Shown in pieces: positions 13,343 to 20,375 of a stretch of 20,375 nt of DNA. Origin of the DNA: CACZQA01 sp050943615 (GTDB lineage: Bacteria > Actinomycetota > Coriobacteriia > Coriobacteriales > QAMH01). The number at the start of each line of letters is the position of its first letter. The stretch's first letter is position 1. The notes beneath the pieces were generated by a model. It was not told the DNA's origin. It saw only the letters and a list, made by a program, of their open reading frames with translations, and made no database searches. The position numbers and the translations under genes were made by a program. The stretch covers positions 1 to 20,375 of the forward strand of contig JBMNPN010000042.1 of assembly GCA_050943615.1 (NCBI GenBank). The letters are read 5' to 3'.

Positions 13343-15037
13343 ATGGGAACCGTATTGTTAAAACCACAAAGGCTGGACTGGCTTCTGCGACTTTGTGCTG
13401 CAATAGTCTGCCTGCTGTTCGCGTCTATCTTTTTCTGCTGTTGTCCACAATATGCGCTGGGTGACAGCGAATCGACATCAGGCGATCCGCTCAGCGTCGA
13501 AGAAGAGACCCCCAAGCTCACCACCCCCAGCATCTCCGGTGTCTCAGTTGAGAAGAGCGGAATTCGCCTGACCTGGAAGAAGGTTAAGAACGCGGACGGC
13601 TACTACGTCTACCGTCGCGCGCAGGGGTCTCTCGTCTCCAAACTCGTGCGGACCATCGATACGCCCCTGCAGCATGCTTGGACCGACAAGGGCGCTTCCT
13701 TCGGCGTTGTCTACTCGTATTCGGTCGTCGCGTATCTTGAATCCGAACCCCAGCTCGCAACCGAGGTGGGGCAAGACGAGGCGCTCGTGATGAACAATGA
13801 GGTGTCTGAGACGACGGCCACCTCCGAGGAACGCTCTGCCATGCGCATGAAAGGTCCCGCTTCGGTCAAGATCTCCAAGAAGTCAAAGGCGACCTCAGCA
13901 AAGATCTCGTGGCACCCGATTTCGTATGCAAGCGACTACGAAGTCCAGTACAGCAAGAACAGCCTGTTCAAAAAGGCGAAGAAACTGACTGTTTCCGACG
14001 CCGACCGGTCTTCGGTTCGCATTTCAAAGCTCAAAAAGAAGAGTCCCTATTACGTACGCGTCCGCTCGGTGGCAAAGCTCGAGGACGGACGCATCAAATC
14101 GCCCTGGTCGTATACAAAGAACGTCGCTAAGACCAAGAGTGCCAAGGTAACTCGTCTCAAGCACGGCAAGAAGACATTCGAGCTCAGGTCGAGGGCAAAG
14201 CAAAAGGTCAAGGGCTACGACACGCTCCAGGGTTCCTGCAGTGATGGCACCTATGGCTATTACTCGCTCTACAATCGCAACAAGGAGAAATGCAAGATAG
14301 TCAAGGTCAAGCTCTCGAATATGAAGGTGAAAAAGGTCTCGAAGGTGCTTGCCGTCGCGCACTGCAACGACATGACCTACAACGCCGATGACGACTGCAT
14401 CGTCGTTGCGCGTTGCACGCTCGATAGGAAATCGCTCACGCTCGTCGACCCCAAGAAGCTCACCGTCGTGTCCTCAGTCAAACCAAAGCTGAAGGCAAAA
14501 GCGCTTGGGGTGAGCAAGAGCCTCATAAAAAAGTGGACGGGTTTCTCTGCAATCGCCTACAACCACGAACGGCAACAGTACGCTGCGATTCTTCTGAGCA
14601 CGCGTGACATCCTCATTCTCGACCGCGACTTCGTTCCCGTGCGCTATATCGATGTCTCCCAATACGTCAAGAACCAGTATCAGGGTATCGAGGCCACGGA
14701 CGACTACATCTGCGTATGCCTGAGTCCGAAGAGCTCTGGAACTACCAACATGGTTGCCGTTTTCAGCTGGACCGGCGATAAGGTCGGGAAGTTCAAGACG
14801 TCGACGGGCGGCGAGTTCGAGAGCGTGTTCTTTGCGGGCTCGAAGCTGTATCTCGGCACGTACGTGAGCTGCATCAAGAGAGTTGTCAAAAAGATCAAGG
14901 TCAAGAAAACCAAGAAGATCAAAAAGACGGTCAAGGGCAAGAAGAGGACCGTGGTGAAGAAGGTCAAGGTCACCAAGCGCGTAGTGCGCTACGAGCTCTC
15001 GCGTAATAACTATCTCTATCGCGCTACACGATACTGA
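13343..15037 (+). CDS. Secreted fibronectin type III-like protein of unknown function
   Basis: A 564-residue protein with an N-terminal hydrophobic export signal (about residues 14-35, LLRLCAAIVCLLFASIFF) followed by a Cys-rich end and an acidic Ser/Glu linker. Two fibronectin-III-like repeats are visible: residues about 59-132 (GIRLTWKKVKNADGYYVYRR ... VVYSYSVVAY) and about 170-260 (SAKISWHPISYASDYEVQYS ... YYVRVRS). The remainder has repeated short strand-like segments that may form a beta-propeller-like domain. Residues about 513-553 are an extreme Lys/Val/Thr stretch of alternating KK-x-K pattern. GGGGAG lies 4 bases before ATG 13343. It is isolated between a repeat field and a convergent gene, and its Lys-rich composition differs from its neighbours. 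Surface adhesion is possible but unproven. Confidence 0.8.
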   Translation: MGTVLLKPQRLDWLLRLCAAIVCLLFASIFFCCCPQYALGDSESTSGDPLSVEEETPKLTTPSISGVSVEKSGIRLTWKKVKNADGYYVYRRAQGSLVSKLVRTIDTPLQHAWTDKGASFGVVYSYSVVAYLESEPQLATEVGQDEALVMNNEVSETTATSEERSAMRMKGPASVKISKKSKATSAKISWHPISYASDYEVQYSKNSLFKKAKKLTVSDADRSSVRISKLKKKSPYYVRVRSVAKLEDGRIKSPWSYTKNVAKTKSAKVTRLKHGKKTFELRSRAKQKVKGYDTLQGSCSDGTYGYYSLYNRNKEKCKIVKVKLSNMKVKKVSKVLAVAHCNDMTYNADDDCIVVARCTLDRKSLTLVDPKKLTVVSSVKPKLKAKALGVSKSLIKKWTGFSAIAYNHERQQYAAILLSTRDILILDRDFVPVRYIDVSQYVKNQYQGIEATDDYICVCLSPKSSGTTNMVAVFSWTGDKVGKFKTSTGGEFESVFFAGSKLYLGTYVSCIKRVVKKIKVKKTKKIKKTVKGKKRTVVKKVKVTKRVVRYELSRNNYLYRATRY

Positions 15038-15124
15038 CACCCCCAGGAAGCATTTTCGAGCGACTTGCTTGCCTTCACGGGAGAGCGGCAGGCAGCCTCC
15101 CAATGTTCTTCCGAGCAAATGAAA

Positions 15125-15154
15125 GGGGCGGGACACCGTGCGATGCCCCGCCCC
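15125..15154 (-). terminator. Terminator of the radical SAM gene
   Basis: CCCGCCCC and GGGGCGGG form an 8-bp GC stem (15125-15132 with 15147-15154). On the minus strand it is followed by TTTCATTTG. It lies 38 bp past the radical SAM stop. In the plus direction it lacks a T run, so it may only weakly stop the convergent FN3-like gene. Confidence 0.65.
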
Positions 15155-15192
15155 CTGCTGAACCGAATGCAGCTGCTATCGGTTACTTGCCT

Positions 15193-16620
15193 TTAGGCGC
15201 TCCAGCGCTTGCGGCCGATGCGTTCGAACTTGTCCATATCGCTGTCGGCCATGCCGCCGATTTCCTTGTGGCGCAGGTCGTAACGGCTGTCGTTGGGATC
15301 GTCCCAGAGACGGTCCGCGACGGGCTTCCACTCGTCGGCTGCCGTGTAGCACTTCTCGCACAGCTCCTCTGCCGGCTCGCCGTCTTGCGGGTTGGTCGAT
15401 TTTGCGCCCGAGCGCTCGACCATCTCCGCGAGCCTGCCCTTGTTGTCGAGGATGGGGCAGGGACGCAGCAGGTTCTTGTCGAAGGGCTGGTTCTCGTAGT
15501 ACTCCATGAAGATGGGCGAACGCAGCGCGTCGAGCACGGAGTCCTTGTGGATGTTGGCGTTGGCGTAGTGGGCGAACACGCAGGGCTCGACGTCGCCTGC
15601 AGCGCTGATGTGCAGGTAGCGACGGCCGCCTGCGATGCAGCCGCCGACGTACTCGCCGTCGTTCCAGAAGTCCATTGTGAACAGCGGCTTCGTGTCGCGC
15701 ATAGCGCGGATGAAGTGGTACATGTGCTCGCGGGCCTCGGGGGAAGCCATGAGGTCGGTCGGGGCGCTCTTGCCGATCGGCATGTACGTGAAGAACCAGG
15801 CGAACAGCGCGCCCTTGTCGATGAGCCAGTCGATGAACTCCTCGCTTCCGATGTCCTTGTAGTTGGCGGAGGTGTAGCAGCAGGAGACACCGAAGGGCAG
15901 GCCGTGCTTCTTCATCAGGTCCATGGCGGCGACGACCTTCTTGAAGGTGCCCTCGCCGCGACGGGAGTCGGTGGCCTCCTCAAAGCCCTCGACGCTGATG
16001 GCCGGGATGAAGTTGGCGACTCGCTCGAGGTCCTGGCAGAACTCCTCGTCGATGAGGGTGGCGTTCGTGAAGGAGAGGAACGCGCAGTCCTGATGCTTCT
16101 CGCACAGCTTGATGATGTCCTTCTTGCGCACGAGCGGCTCGCCGCCGGTGTAGATGAACATGTGGGTCCCGAGCGCCTTGGACTGCTCGATGATGCTGTC
16201 GATGTCCTCGTAGCTCAAGGAGAGCTGGTTGCCGAAGTCGGCGGCCCAGCAACCGGTGCAGTGCAGGTTGCAGGCGCTCGTCGGGTCGAGCAGCATCGCC
16301 CAGGGGATGTTGCACTGGTACTTCTTGCGGTTTTCCTCCTGCGTAGGCCAGCAGTCGAAGTTGGCGTCGAGCACGAATGTCTTGATCATGCGGCGCATGA
16401 CATCCGGGTTGAGCTCGGTAACGCGCAGGATGAGCTCGTACCAGTTGTTGTGCATGTTGATGGCGTTCGTGATGGCTTTGCGCTGAGAAGGATACAGGTC
16501 CTCGGGAACGGCCTTGTTCACGAGGTTCATGATCTTCGGGATGCGCTCCTCAGGGTTCTCGATGAGGTAGTCGATTGCCTTGGCAATCGCGGCGCTCTCG
16601 AGGGATTTCTTGACTCCCAT
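15193..16620 (-). CDS. Radical SAM protein with SPASM-like C-terminal cysteines
   Basis: A 475-residue iron-sulfur enzyme expected to cleave S-adenosylmethionine into a 5'-deoxyadenosyl radical. The cluster motif is CNLHCTGCW (Cys117, Cys121, Cys124). YTGGEPLVRKKDI is the SAM-binding GGE motif. GGCIAGGRRYLHISAAGDVEPCVFAH and later RPCPI and LCEKCY resemble the cysteine pattern of SPASM domains that hold extra Fe-S clusters. A helical domain of about 100 residues precedes the core. Substrate and product cannot be assigned, and no precursor peptide gene is evident beside it. ATG 16620 is preferred because GGAG lies just upstream; the GTG at 16626 overlaps it. It is divergent from a TetR regulator 188 bp away. 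Confidence 0.88.
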   Translation of the reverse strand: MGVKKSLESAAIAKAIDYLIENPEERIPKIMNLVNKAVPEDLYPSQRKAITNAINMHNNWYELILRVTELNPDVMRRMIKTFVLDANFDCWPTQEENRKKYQCNIPWAMLLDPTSACNLHCTGCWAADFGNQLSLSYEDIDSIIEQSKALGTHMFIYTGGEPLVRKKDIIKLCEKHQDCAFLSFTNATLIDEEFCQDLERVANFIPAISVEGFEEATDSRRGEGTFKKVVAAMDLMKKHGLPFGVSCCYTSANYKDIGSEEFIDWLIDKGALFAWFFTYMPIGKSAPTDLMASPEAREHMYHFIRAMRDTKPLFTMDFWNDGEYVGGCIAGGRRYLHISAAGDVEPCVFAHYANANIHKDSVLDALRSPIFMEYYENQPFDKNLLRPCPILDNKGRLAEMVERSGAKSTNPQDGEPAEELCEKCYTAADEWKPVADRLWDDPNDSRYDLRHKEIGGMADSDMDKFERIGRKRWSA

Positions 16621-16658
16621 GTCCACTCCAATCGTAGTTCCGAAGTATTACCTTAATG

Positions 16659-16764
16659 TGTGTTAAACTACACCTGTGTAATAAATGGTCACATCTATTA
16701 TTAAAGAGGAATTAATTTACTCAACCATCAAAATTGTGTTAATCGGGTATTAAGTCACAATAAT
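16659..16764. promoter_or_regulatory. TetR promoter and predicted operator
   Basis: TTGTGT (16735-16740) and AATAAT (16759-16764) are spaced 18 bp and could be the tetR-type promoter. It is overlapped by the dyad ATTGTG...CACAAT (16733-16761), with TTAAT/ATTAA inside it. The half-site TGTGTTAA occurs here (16735-16742) and again at 16659-16666 nearer the radical SAM gene. The whole 188-bp spacer is strikingly AT-rich against its surroundings. The layout fits autoregulation plus control of the divergent gene. Confidence 0.5.
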
Positions 16765-16808
16765 TCGGTGAGTGTTTAATATCCGAGAAAAAGAATAGGC
16801 GAGAGAGA

Positions 16809-17423
16809 ATGACATATGCCCAACTAGAGCAGGAGACCGGTCATAAGAAGACCGACCTGCGCATTGTCAAAACGCATCGCTTGATAAAGGATGCGTTTAG
16901 GCGCCTTCTCGCCCGAGAAGAATATACGAAGATCACGGTGACGGCTGTCGCCAATGAAGCGCAGATCAACCGAAAGACGTTCTACGCGCACTTCAACTCG
17001 GTCGAGGACCTGCTCGCTTCATTTCTGCACGACCAGGTCTCTGAGATCTTCGCCAACTCGGATGTTCCCGAGGAAGGGGAACCTGCCGAGGGGCGTATTC
17101 GCAGATTGACCCGGCTCTTTCTCGAGGCGCTCGAGCACAGTCTCGAGATCGAGGAGAACCTGCTGCGTAACGTTCCCATCACCTGGCTGGTCGACCAGAT
17201 GAGAAAGCCGTTGTGCGAGAAAGTCGCCCAGATACGTCGAGATGCCGAGCGGCCGGTCAGCGAGCGGATGGAGTACTACATCGATTGCTATGTGACCTGC
17301 ATACTCTCGACGTTTCTGCTCTGGCGCGAGCGGGTCAATGCGGGCAGTGACTCAGAGACCATCGACGATCTGGTGGACATCGTGATGGCATTTGTCTCGG
17401 GCAAACCGGAAGCGGAGCTTTAG
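16809..17423 (+). CDS. TetR/AcrR-family transcriptional regulator
   Basis: A 204-residue one-component regulator. The TetR helix-turn-helix is at about residues 24-70 (HRLIKDAFRRLLAREEYTKI, then TVTAVANEAQINRKTFYAHFNSVEDLLASFL). The C-terminal helical ligand domain includes a hydrophobic helix (YYIDCYVTCILSTFLLWRERV). The ligand is unknown. The start ATG 16809 follows an AGGCGAGAGAG stretch. Placement divergent from the radical SAM gene, with a dyad over its own promoter, suggests it represses both. A terminator follows. Confidence 0.92.
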   Translation: MTYAQLEQETGHKKTDLRIVKTHRLIKDAFRRLLAREEYTKITVTAVANEAQINRKTFYAHFNSVEDLLASFLHDQVSEIFANSDVPEEGEPAEGRIRRLTRLFLEALEHSLEIEENLLRNVPITWLVDQMRKPLCEKVAQIRRDAERPVSERMEYYIDCYVTCILSTFLLWRERVNAGSDSETIDDLVDIVMAFVSGKPEAEL

Positions 17424-17450
17424 GAGCAACAGCTTCGCTTCTGTGCTTTT

Positions 17451-17495
17451 GGCCGTGGCCTTGGTTTAGCGAGCTGAGGCCACGGCCTTATTTGT
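17451..17495 (+). terminator. Terminator of the TetR gene
   Basis: GGCCGTGGCCT (17451-17461) pairs with AGGCCACGGCC (17477-17487) as a perfect 11-bp stem, followed by TTATTTGT. It lies 27 bp after the stop codon. Confidence 0.85.
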
Positions 17496-17535
17496 GCCTT
17501 CTTTCTGCCGCTCTCGAATAACTTCCTATTTGCGC

Positions 17536-17563
17536 TTGACATGTCATAGCGGCAACGTATACT
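17536..17563 (+). promoter_or_regulatory. Promoter of the metal-efflux operon
   Basis: A perfect -35 TTGACA (17536-17541) and TATACT -10 (17558-17563) are separated by 16 bp. This is the best sigma-70-type promoter in the window. The predicted start of transcription, near 17570, falls at the left edge of the ArsR operator. Confidence 0.85.
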
Positions 17564-17569
17564 TGCATT

Positions 17570-17591
17570 CATATGAATGAGTGTTCATATG
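17570..17591. promoter_or_regulatory. ArsR/SmtB-type operator
   Basis: CATATGAA-N6-TTCATATG is a perfect 8-bp inverted repeat covering the predicted transcription start. The ATGAA-N6-TTCAT form matches the operators known for Zn/Cd-sensing SmtB, ZiaR and CadC-type repressors. The metal-free repressor should block transcription of the operon. Confidence 0.8.
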
Positions 17592-17614
17592 TTCAGTCAA
17601 GAAAGGATACTTCG

Positions 17615-17977
17615 ATGCCGGAAGCTGATGAACACGTCGATTGCGTGTCGGCGGCGGAAGACGTGCTAACCGTGGAAAACGTCCAGAGCAAGATGCCCGA
17701 TGAGGAGCTGCTCTACGACCTTGCCGACCTCTTCAAGGTCTTTGCCGATACGACGCGCATCAAGATCCTCTACGCCCTGATGGAAGAGGACATGTGCGTT
17801 GCCTGCCTCGCAGAGGTGGTGGGGGTCTCGCAAAGCGCGGTATCGCACCAGCTGCGCGGACTCAAGCAGGCGCACCTCGTCAAGTTCCGCCGTCAGGAAA
17901 AGCAGGTCGTCTACTCGCTTTCCGATGACCACGTGAACACGATCCTGGCACAGGGCCTGACCCATATCTGCGAATGA
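17615..17977 (+). CDS. ArsR/SmtB-family metal-sensing repressor
   Basis: A 120-residue winged-helix repressor released from DNA by metal binding. The recognition helix is VSQSAVSHQLRGLK. With the start at 17615 the metal residues fall at SmtB's own numbering: Asp104, His106, His117 and Glu120 (the alpha-5 zinc site), and Cys61 plus Cys64 (in MCVACLAE) with His7 and Cys10 as a possible alpha-3N site. Both site types therefore appear present, suggesting response to Zn and possibly Cd or Pb. The ATG at 17573 lies inside the operator and lacks a ribosome site; ATG 17615 has AAAGGA 7 bases upstream. It is the first gene of the operon with an HMA protein and a P-type ATPase. Confidence 0.93.
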   Translation: MPEADEHVDCVSAAEDVLTVENVQSKMPDEELLYDLADLFKVFADTTRIKILYALMEEDMCVACLAEVVGVSQSAVSHQLRGLKQAHLVKFRRQEKQVVYSLSDDHVNTILAQGLTHICE

Positions 17978-18035
17978 CGGTATCAGGGGTGCTCGATGTC
18001 CGACTACGGCGAACCCGGCAGGGAAGGGGATTCTC

Positions 18036-18254
18036 ATGAAGCGCATGTACAAGCTGGAAGGCGAGATCTGCGGGAATTGCGCTGCCAAGATCCAGGACAA
18101 GGTCTCGAAGCTGGACGGCGTCAACAAGGCTTCGGTGAACTTTCTCACGATGAGGTTCACGCTCGATGCCGACGATGACAAGTTCGCGAAAGATCTGGAG
18201 CAGTCCAAGAAGATCTTCAACGCCATCGAGCCGACCTGTTCGATCAAGGCGTAG
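18036..18254 (+). CDS. Heavy-metal-associated (HMA) domain protein
   Basis: A 72-residue stand-alone HMA domain with the ferredoxin-like fold of metallochaperones. The metal site is GEICGNCAAKI (Cys12, Cys15). A second Cys-containing end, EPTCSIKA, is near the C-terminus. AGGGGA lies 5 bases before ATG 18036. It sits between the ArsR sensor and the P-type ATPase, 41 bp before the latter. That ATPase has no N-terminal metal-binding domain, so this protein probably serves as its detached metal-binding domain or chaperone. Metal specificity is inferred from the operon, not from the motif. Confidence 0.9.
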   Translation: MKRMYKLEGEICGNCAAKIQDKVSKLDGVNKASVNFLTMRFTLDADDDKFAKDLEQSKKIFNAIEPTCSIKA

Positions 18255-18295
18255 GCGCTGGAGGCCCGCGAGGTGTATAGGGAGTTTTCCGAAAG

Positions 18296-20197
18296 ATGTC
18301 TGCTGAGATGAAGAAGCGTCTGGTGCGCATTATCGTTGCGCTCGTGTGCTTTGCCGTGCTCGAGGTGGCAAGTGCGCTCGGTGCGTTTGCGGTATCGAAC
18401 GGACTGTGGATTCAGTTCGCCTGCTTTCTCGTGCCGTATCTGATCGCAGGCTATGACGTGCTCGGGCGCGCCGTGCACGGCATCGTCCATGGTCAGGTCT
18501 TCGACGAGAACTTTCTCATGGCCATTGCATCTCTCGGGGCGTTTTGCCTGGTCTTTTTCCCGGATGCGGACCCGCATATGGCCGAAGGTACAGCGGTCAT
18601 GATCTTCTACCAGGTCGGCGAGCTGTTCCAGGACTATGCAGTGGGCAAGTCGCGCAAGTCCATCGCCGCGATGATGGATATCGCGCCCGAATACGCCAAT
18701 GTGCGGCGCAACGGCGAGCTCATGCAAGTCGACCCCTACGATGTCGAGGTCGACGATGAGATCGTGGTCAAGCCCGGTGAGCGTGTGCCGCTCGACGGCG
18801 TGGTCATCTCCGGTAACTCGCAACTTGACACCGCCGCGCTGACCGGCGAGTCCGTGCCACGCGTGGTCGAGGAGGGCGCCGAGGTCGTGAGCGGTTGCGT
18901 CAACATGACCGGCCTGCTTGTCATCCGCGTGTCCAAACCCTATGGCGAATCCACGGTGCAGCGCATCCTCGAGCTCGTCGAGGAGGCAAGCGAGCGCAAG
19001 GCCCGCACCGAGAACTTCATCACCCGCTTTGCGCGCTACTACACGCCGATCGTGTGCGGCCTTGCCCTGGCGCTCGCGGTGCTGCCCCCGCTTCTGGTGG
19101 GACAGTCTTGGAGCAGCTGCGTGCAGAGCGCGCTCGTGTTCCTGGTCGTGAGCTGTCCTTGCGCTCTGGTCATCAGCGTGCCACTCTCGTTTTTCGGCGG
19201 TATCGGCGCTGCCTCCAAGCTCGGCATCCTCGTCAAGGGCTCGTCGTATCTCGAGACGCTGGGGCATGTCGACACGGTCGTGTTCGACAAGACCGGAACG
19301 CTCACCAACGGAAGTTTCAATGTGGTGGCAGTACATACAGAAGAGGGAATCGATCCCGACTTGCTGCTCTCGTTTGCGGCGCATGCGGAGGCGTACTCCG
19401 ATCACCCGATAGCTCTGTCCGTCAAGGAGCGCTACAGCGGCCAGATCGATCCCTCGGTTATCGAGCATGTCGAGGAGCTGGGCGGACGCGGCGTGAAGGC
19501 CGAGGTGGAAAAGCACCTCGTGCTCGTCGGCAACGACAAGCTCATGGCAGAGCACGAGATTGACGCGCACACTTGCGAGCTGGTCGGCACGATCCTGCAC
19601 GTCGCCCTCGACGGCACCTATATTGGGCATATCGTGATCGCCGATGTCATGAAGCCCGATGCCCAAGAGACCGTCGAGCGTCTGCATGCGGCGGGCATCA
19701 CCAAGACCGTCATGCTGACCGGCGATAGAAACGAGGTCGCCGCGGCCGTTGCCAAAGAGGTGGGCGTCGACGAGTACCGCGCTCAGCTTCTGCCGCAAGA
19801 CAAGGTTGCCAACGTGGAGGACCTGCTCGCCAAGGAGGGAGAGAAGGGCAAGCTCGCGTTCGTGGGCGACGGCATCAACGACGCGCCGGTTCTCATGCGC
19901 GCCGATGTCGGCATCGCGATGGGTGCGATGGGCTCGGATGCCGCAATCGAGGCCGCCGACATCGTTCTCATGGACGACAAGCCCTCAAAGATCGCAAGTG
20001 CCATAAAGATTGCGCATAGAACGATGCGCATTGTGTGGCAGAACATAATCTTTGCCATCGGGGTGAAGATTCTCATCATGATCTTGGCCCTGCCGATTTT
20101 TGGCATCGCCACCATGTGGATGGCGGTCTTCGGCGACGTCGGCGTTGCCTGCCTAGCAATCCTGAACGCCATGCGCGCCCTGCGCATCAAGGAGTAG
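18296..20197 (+). CDS. P1B-type heavy-metal-transporting ATPase (Zn/Cd/Pb type)
   Basis: Membrane pump of 633 residues that exports divalent metal using ATP. Motifs in order are TGES (183-186, actuator), CPC (Cys287, Cys289) in the sixth helix, DKTGTLT with phosphorylated Asp331, HP in SDHPIAL, GDGIND (Asp525, Asp529), and a last membrane pair with FGDVGVACLAILNAMR. CPC plus the Asp in the final helix is the Zn/Cd/Pb (CadA/ZntA) pattern. It begins directly with the first membrane segment and lacks the usual N-terminal HMA domain, which is encoded separately upstream. GGAG lies 11 bases before ATG 18296; an in-frame ATG at 18308 is an alternative start. No T-run terminator follows, only palindromic repeats. 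Confidence 0.95.
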   Translation: MSAEMKKRLVRIIVALVCFAVLEVASALGAFAVSNGLWIQFACFLVPYLIAGYDVLGRAVHGIVHGQVFDENFLMAIASLGAFCLVFFPDADPHMAEGTAVMIFYQVGELFQDYAVGKSRKSIAAMMDIAPEYANVRRNGELMQVDPYDVEVDDEIVVKPGERVPLDGVVISGNSQLDTAALTGESVPRVVEEGAEVVSGCVNMTGLLVIRVSKPYGESTVQRILELVEEASERKARTENFITRFARYYTPIVCGLALALAVLPPLLVGQSWSSCVQSALVFLVVSCPCALVISVPLSFFGGIGAASKLGILVKGSSYLETLGHVDTVVFDKTGTLTNGSFNVVAVHTEEGIDPDLLLSFAAHAEAYSDHPIALSVKERYSGQIDPSVIEHVEELGGRGVKAEVEKHLVLVGNDKLMAEHEIDAHTCELVGTILHVALDGTYIGHIVIADVMKPDAQETVERLHAAGITKTVMLTGDRNEVAAAVAKEVGVDEYRAQLLPQDKVANVEDLLAKEGEKGKLAFVGDGINDAPVLMRADVGIAMGAMGSDAAIEAADIVLMDDKPSKIASAIKIAHRTMRIVWQNIIFAIGVKILIMILALPIFGIATMWMAVFGDVGVACLAILNAMRALRIKE

Positions 20198-20224
20198 CGG
20201 CTCTCTTCGCACACAGCTGGCGAC

Positions 20225-20375
20225 GCGCACAGTTATTGCCCATTTGGCGCCAGATGGGGAAATACTGTGCGTGGCTACGAGAAATCGTTAAGTCGCGCAC
20301 GCCCACGCCCCATTTGGCACCAGACGGGGAAATACGGTGCACGGATTTGAGAAAGCAAGGAAGCGCGCACACCCT
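20225..20375. repeat. 70-bp tandem palindromic repeats (at least two copies, third cut by window end)
   Basis: GCGCAC recurs at 20225, 20295 and 20365, and CATTTGGC at 20241 and 20311, giving an exact 70-bp period. Each full unit holds CATTTGGC(G/A)CCAGA(T/C)GGGGAAATAC, an interrupted palindrome. In unit 1 it extends to 46 bp (20226-20271), with 19 of 23 positions Watson-Crick paired. The tail GAGAAA is also shared. It begins 28 bp after the ATPase stop. No gene is seen here. It could serve as a transcript-end structure, but it lacks a T run. Confidence 0.8.

Noticed and set aside
17573..17614. Start of the ArsR gene at ATG 17573
   Set aside because: That ATG lies inside the operator and only a few bases after the predicted transcription start, with no ribosome site. 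ATG 17615 has one and gives SmtB-like length and residue numbering.

Overview
The window is about 20.4 kb of high-GC bacterial chromosome. It carries an N-terminally Tat-targeted [NiFe]-hydrogenase with a membrane cytochrome b, an smpB-ssrA pair, a murI-rph-rdgB housekeeping cluster and an oligoendopeptidase F. Gene content, base composition and the look of the hydrogenase suggest an anaerobic gut actinobacterium of the Coriobacteriia (Collinsella/Olsenella-like). That assignment is inference from pattern recognition; no marker such as 16S rRNA is present.

Layout, left to right. 1-60: possible tail of a plus-strand gene. 61-481: gene-free, holding a five-unit palindromic repeat cassette. 547-4307 (minus): hydrogenase operon small subunit -> large subunit -> cytochrome b, ended by a strong terminator at 482-513. 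4556-5571 (plus): smpB and tmRNA, the two partners of trans-translation, side by side. 5682-7175 (minus): two flavodoxins and a cupin, with a divergent LysR regulator (7306-8196) and a LysR-type box between them. 8230-10517 (minus): murI-rph-rdgB. 10665-12455 (plus): pepF. 12535-12610: tRNA-Thr(CGT) with terminator. 12663-13342: gene-free, with a second copy of the repeat cassette and another inverted-repeat family. 13343-15037 (plus): secreted fibronectin-III-like protein of unknown function. 15193-16620 (minus): radical SAM protein, divergent from a TetR regulator (16809-17423). 17615-20197 (plus): metal-efflux operon of an SmtB-type ArsR sensor, a small HMA protein and a P1B-type ATPase, with a textbook promoter and operator. 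20225-20375: 70-bp tandem palindromic repeats running off the window.

How the genes work together: the hydrogenase should oxidise H2 outside the membrane and pass electrons through cytochrome b to the quinone pool or another acceptor. The flavodoxin/cupin cluster looks like a LysR-controlled redox or aromatic-compound response unit. The ArsR operon is a self-contained Zn/Cd/Pb-type detoxification module.

The most unusual feature is the pair of roughly 300-bp repeat cassettes at 117-416 and 12928-13227. Both contain five GTGGTCGACCAC-type cores with identical spacings of 51, 53, 42 and 51 bp, and in both the third core is degenerate. They align at a constant offset of 12,811 bp although the sequence between cores has diverged. 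This looks like a dispersed, structurally constrained non-coding element. The second is a hydrogenase small subunit with Cys in place of the usual Pro at the medial Fe-S cluster.
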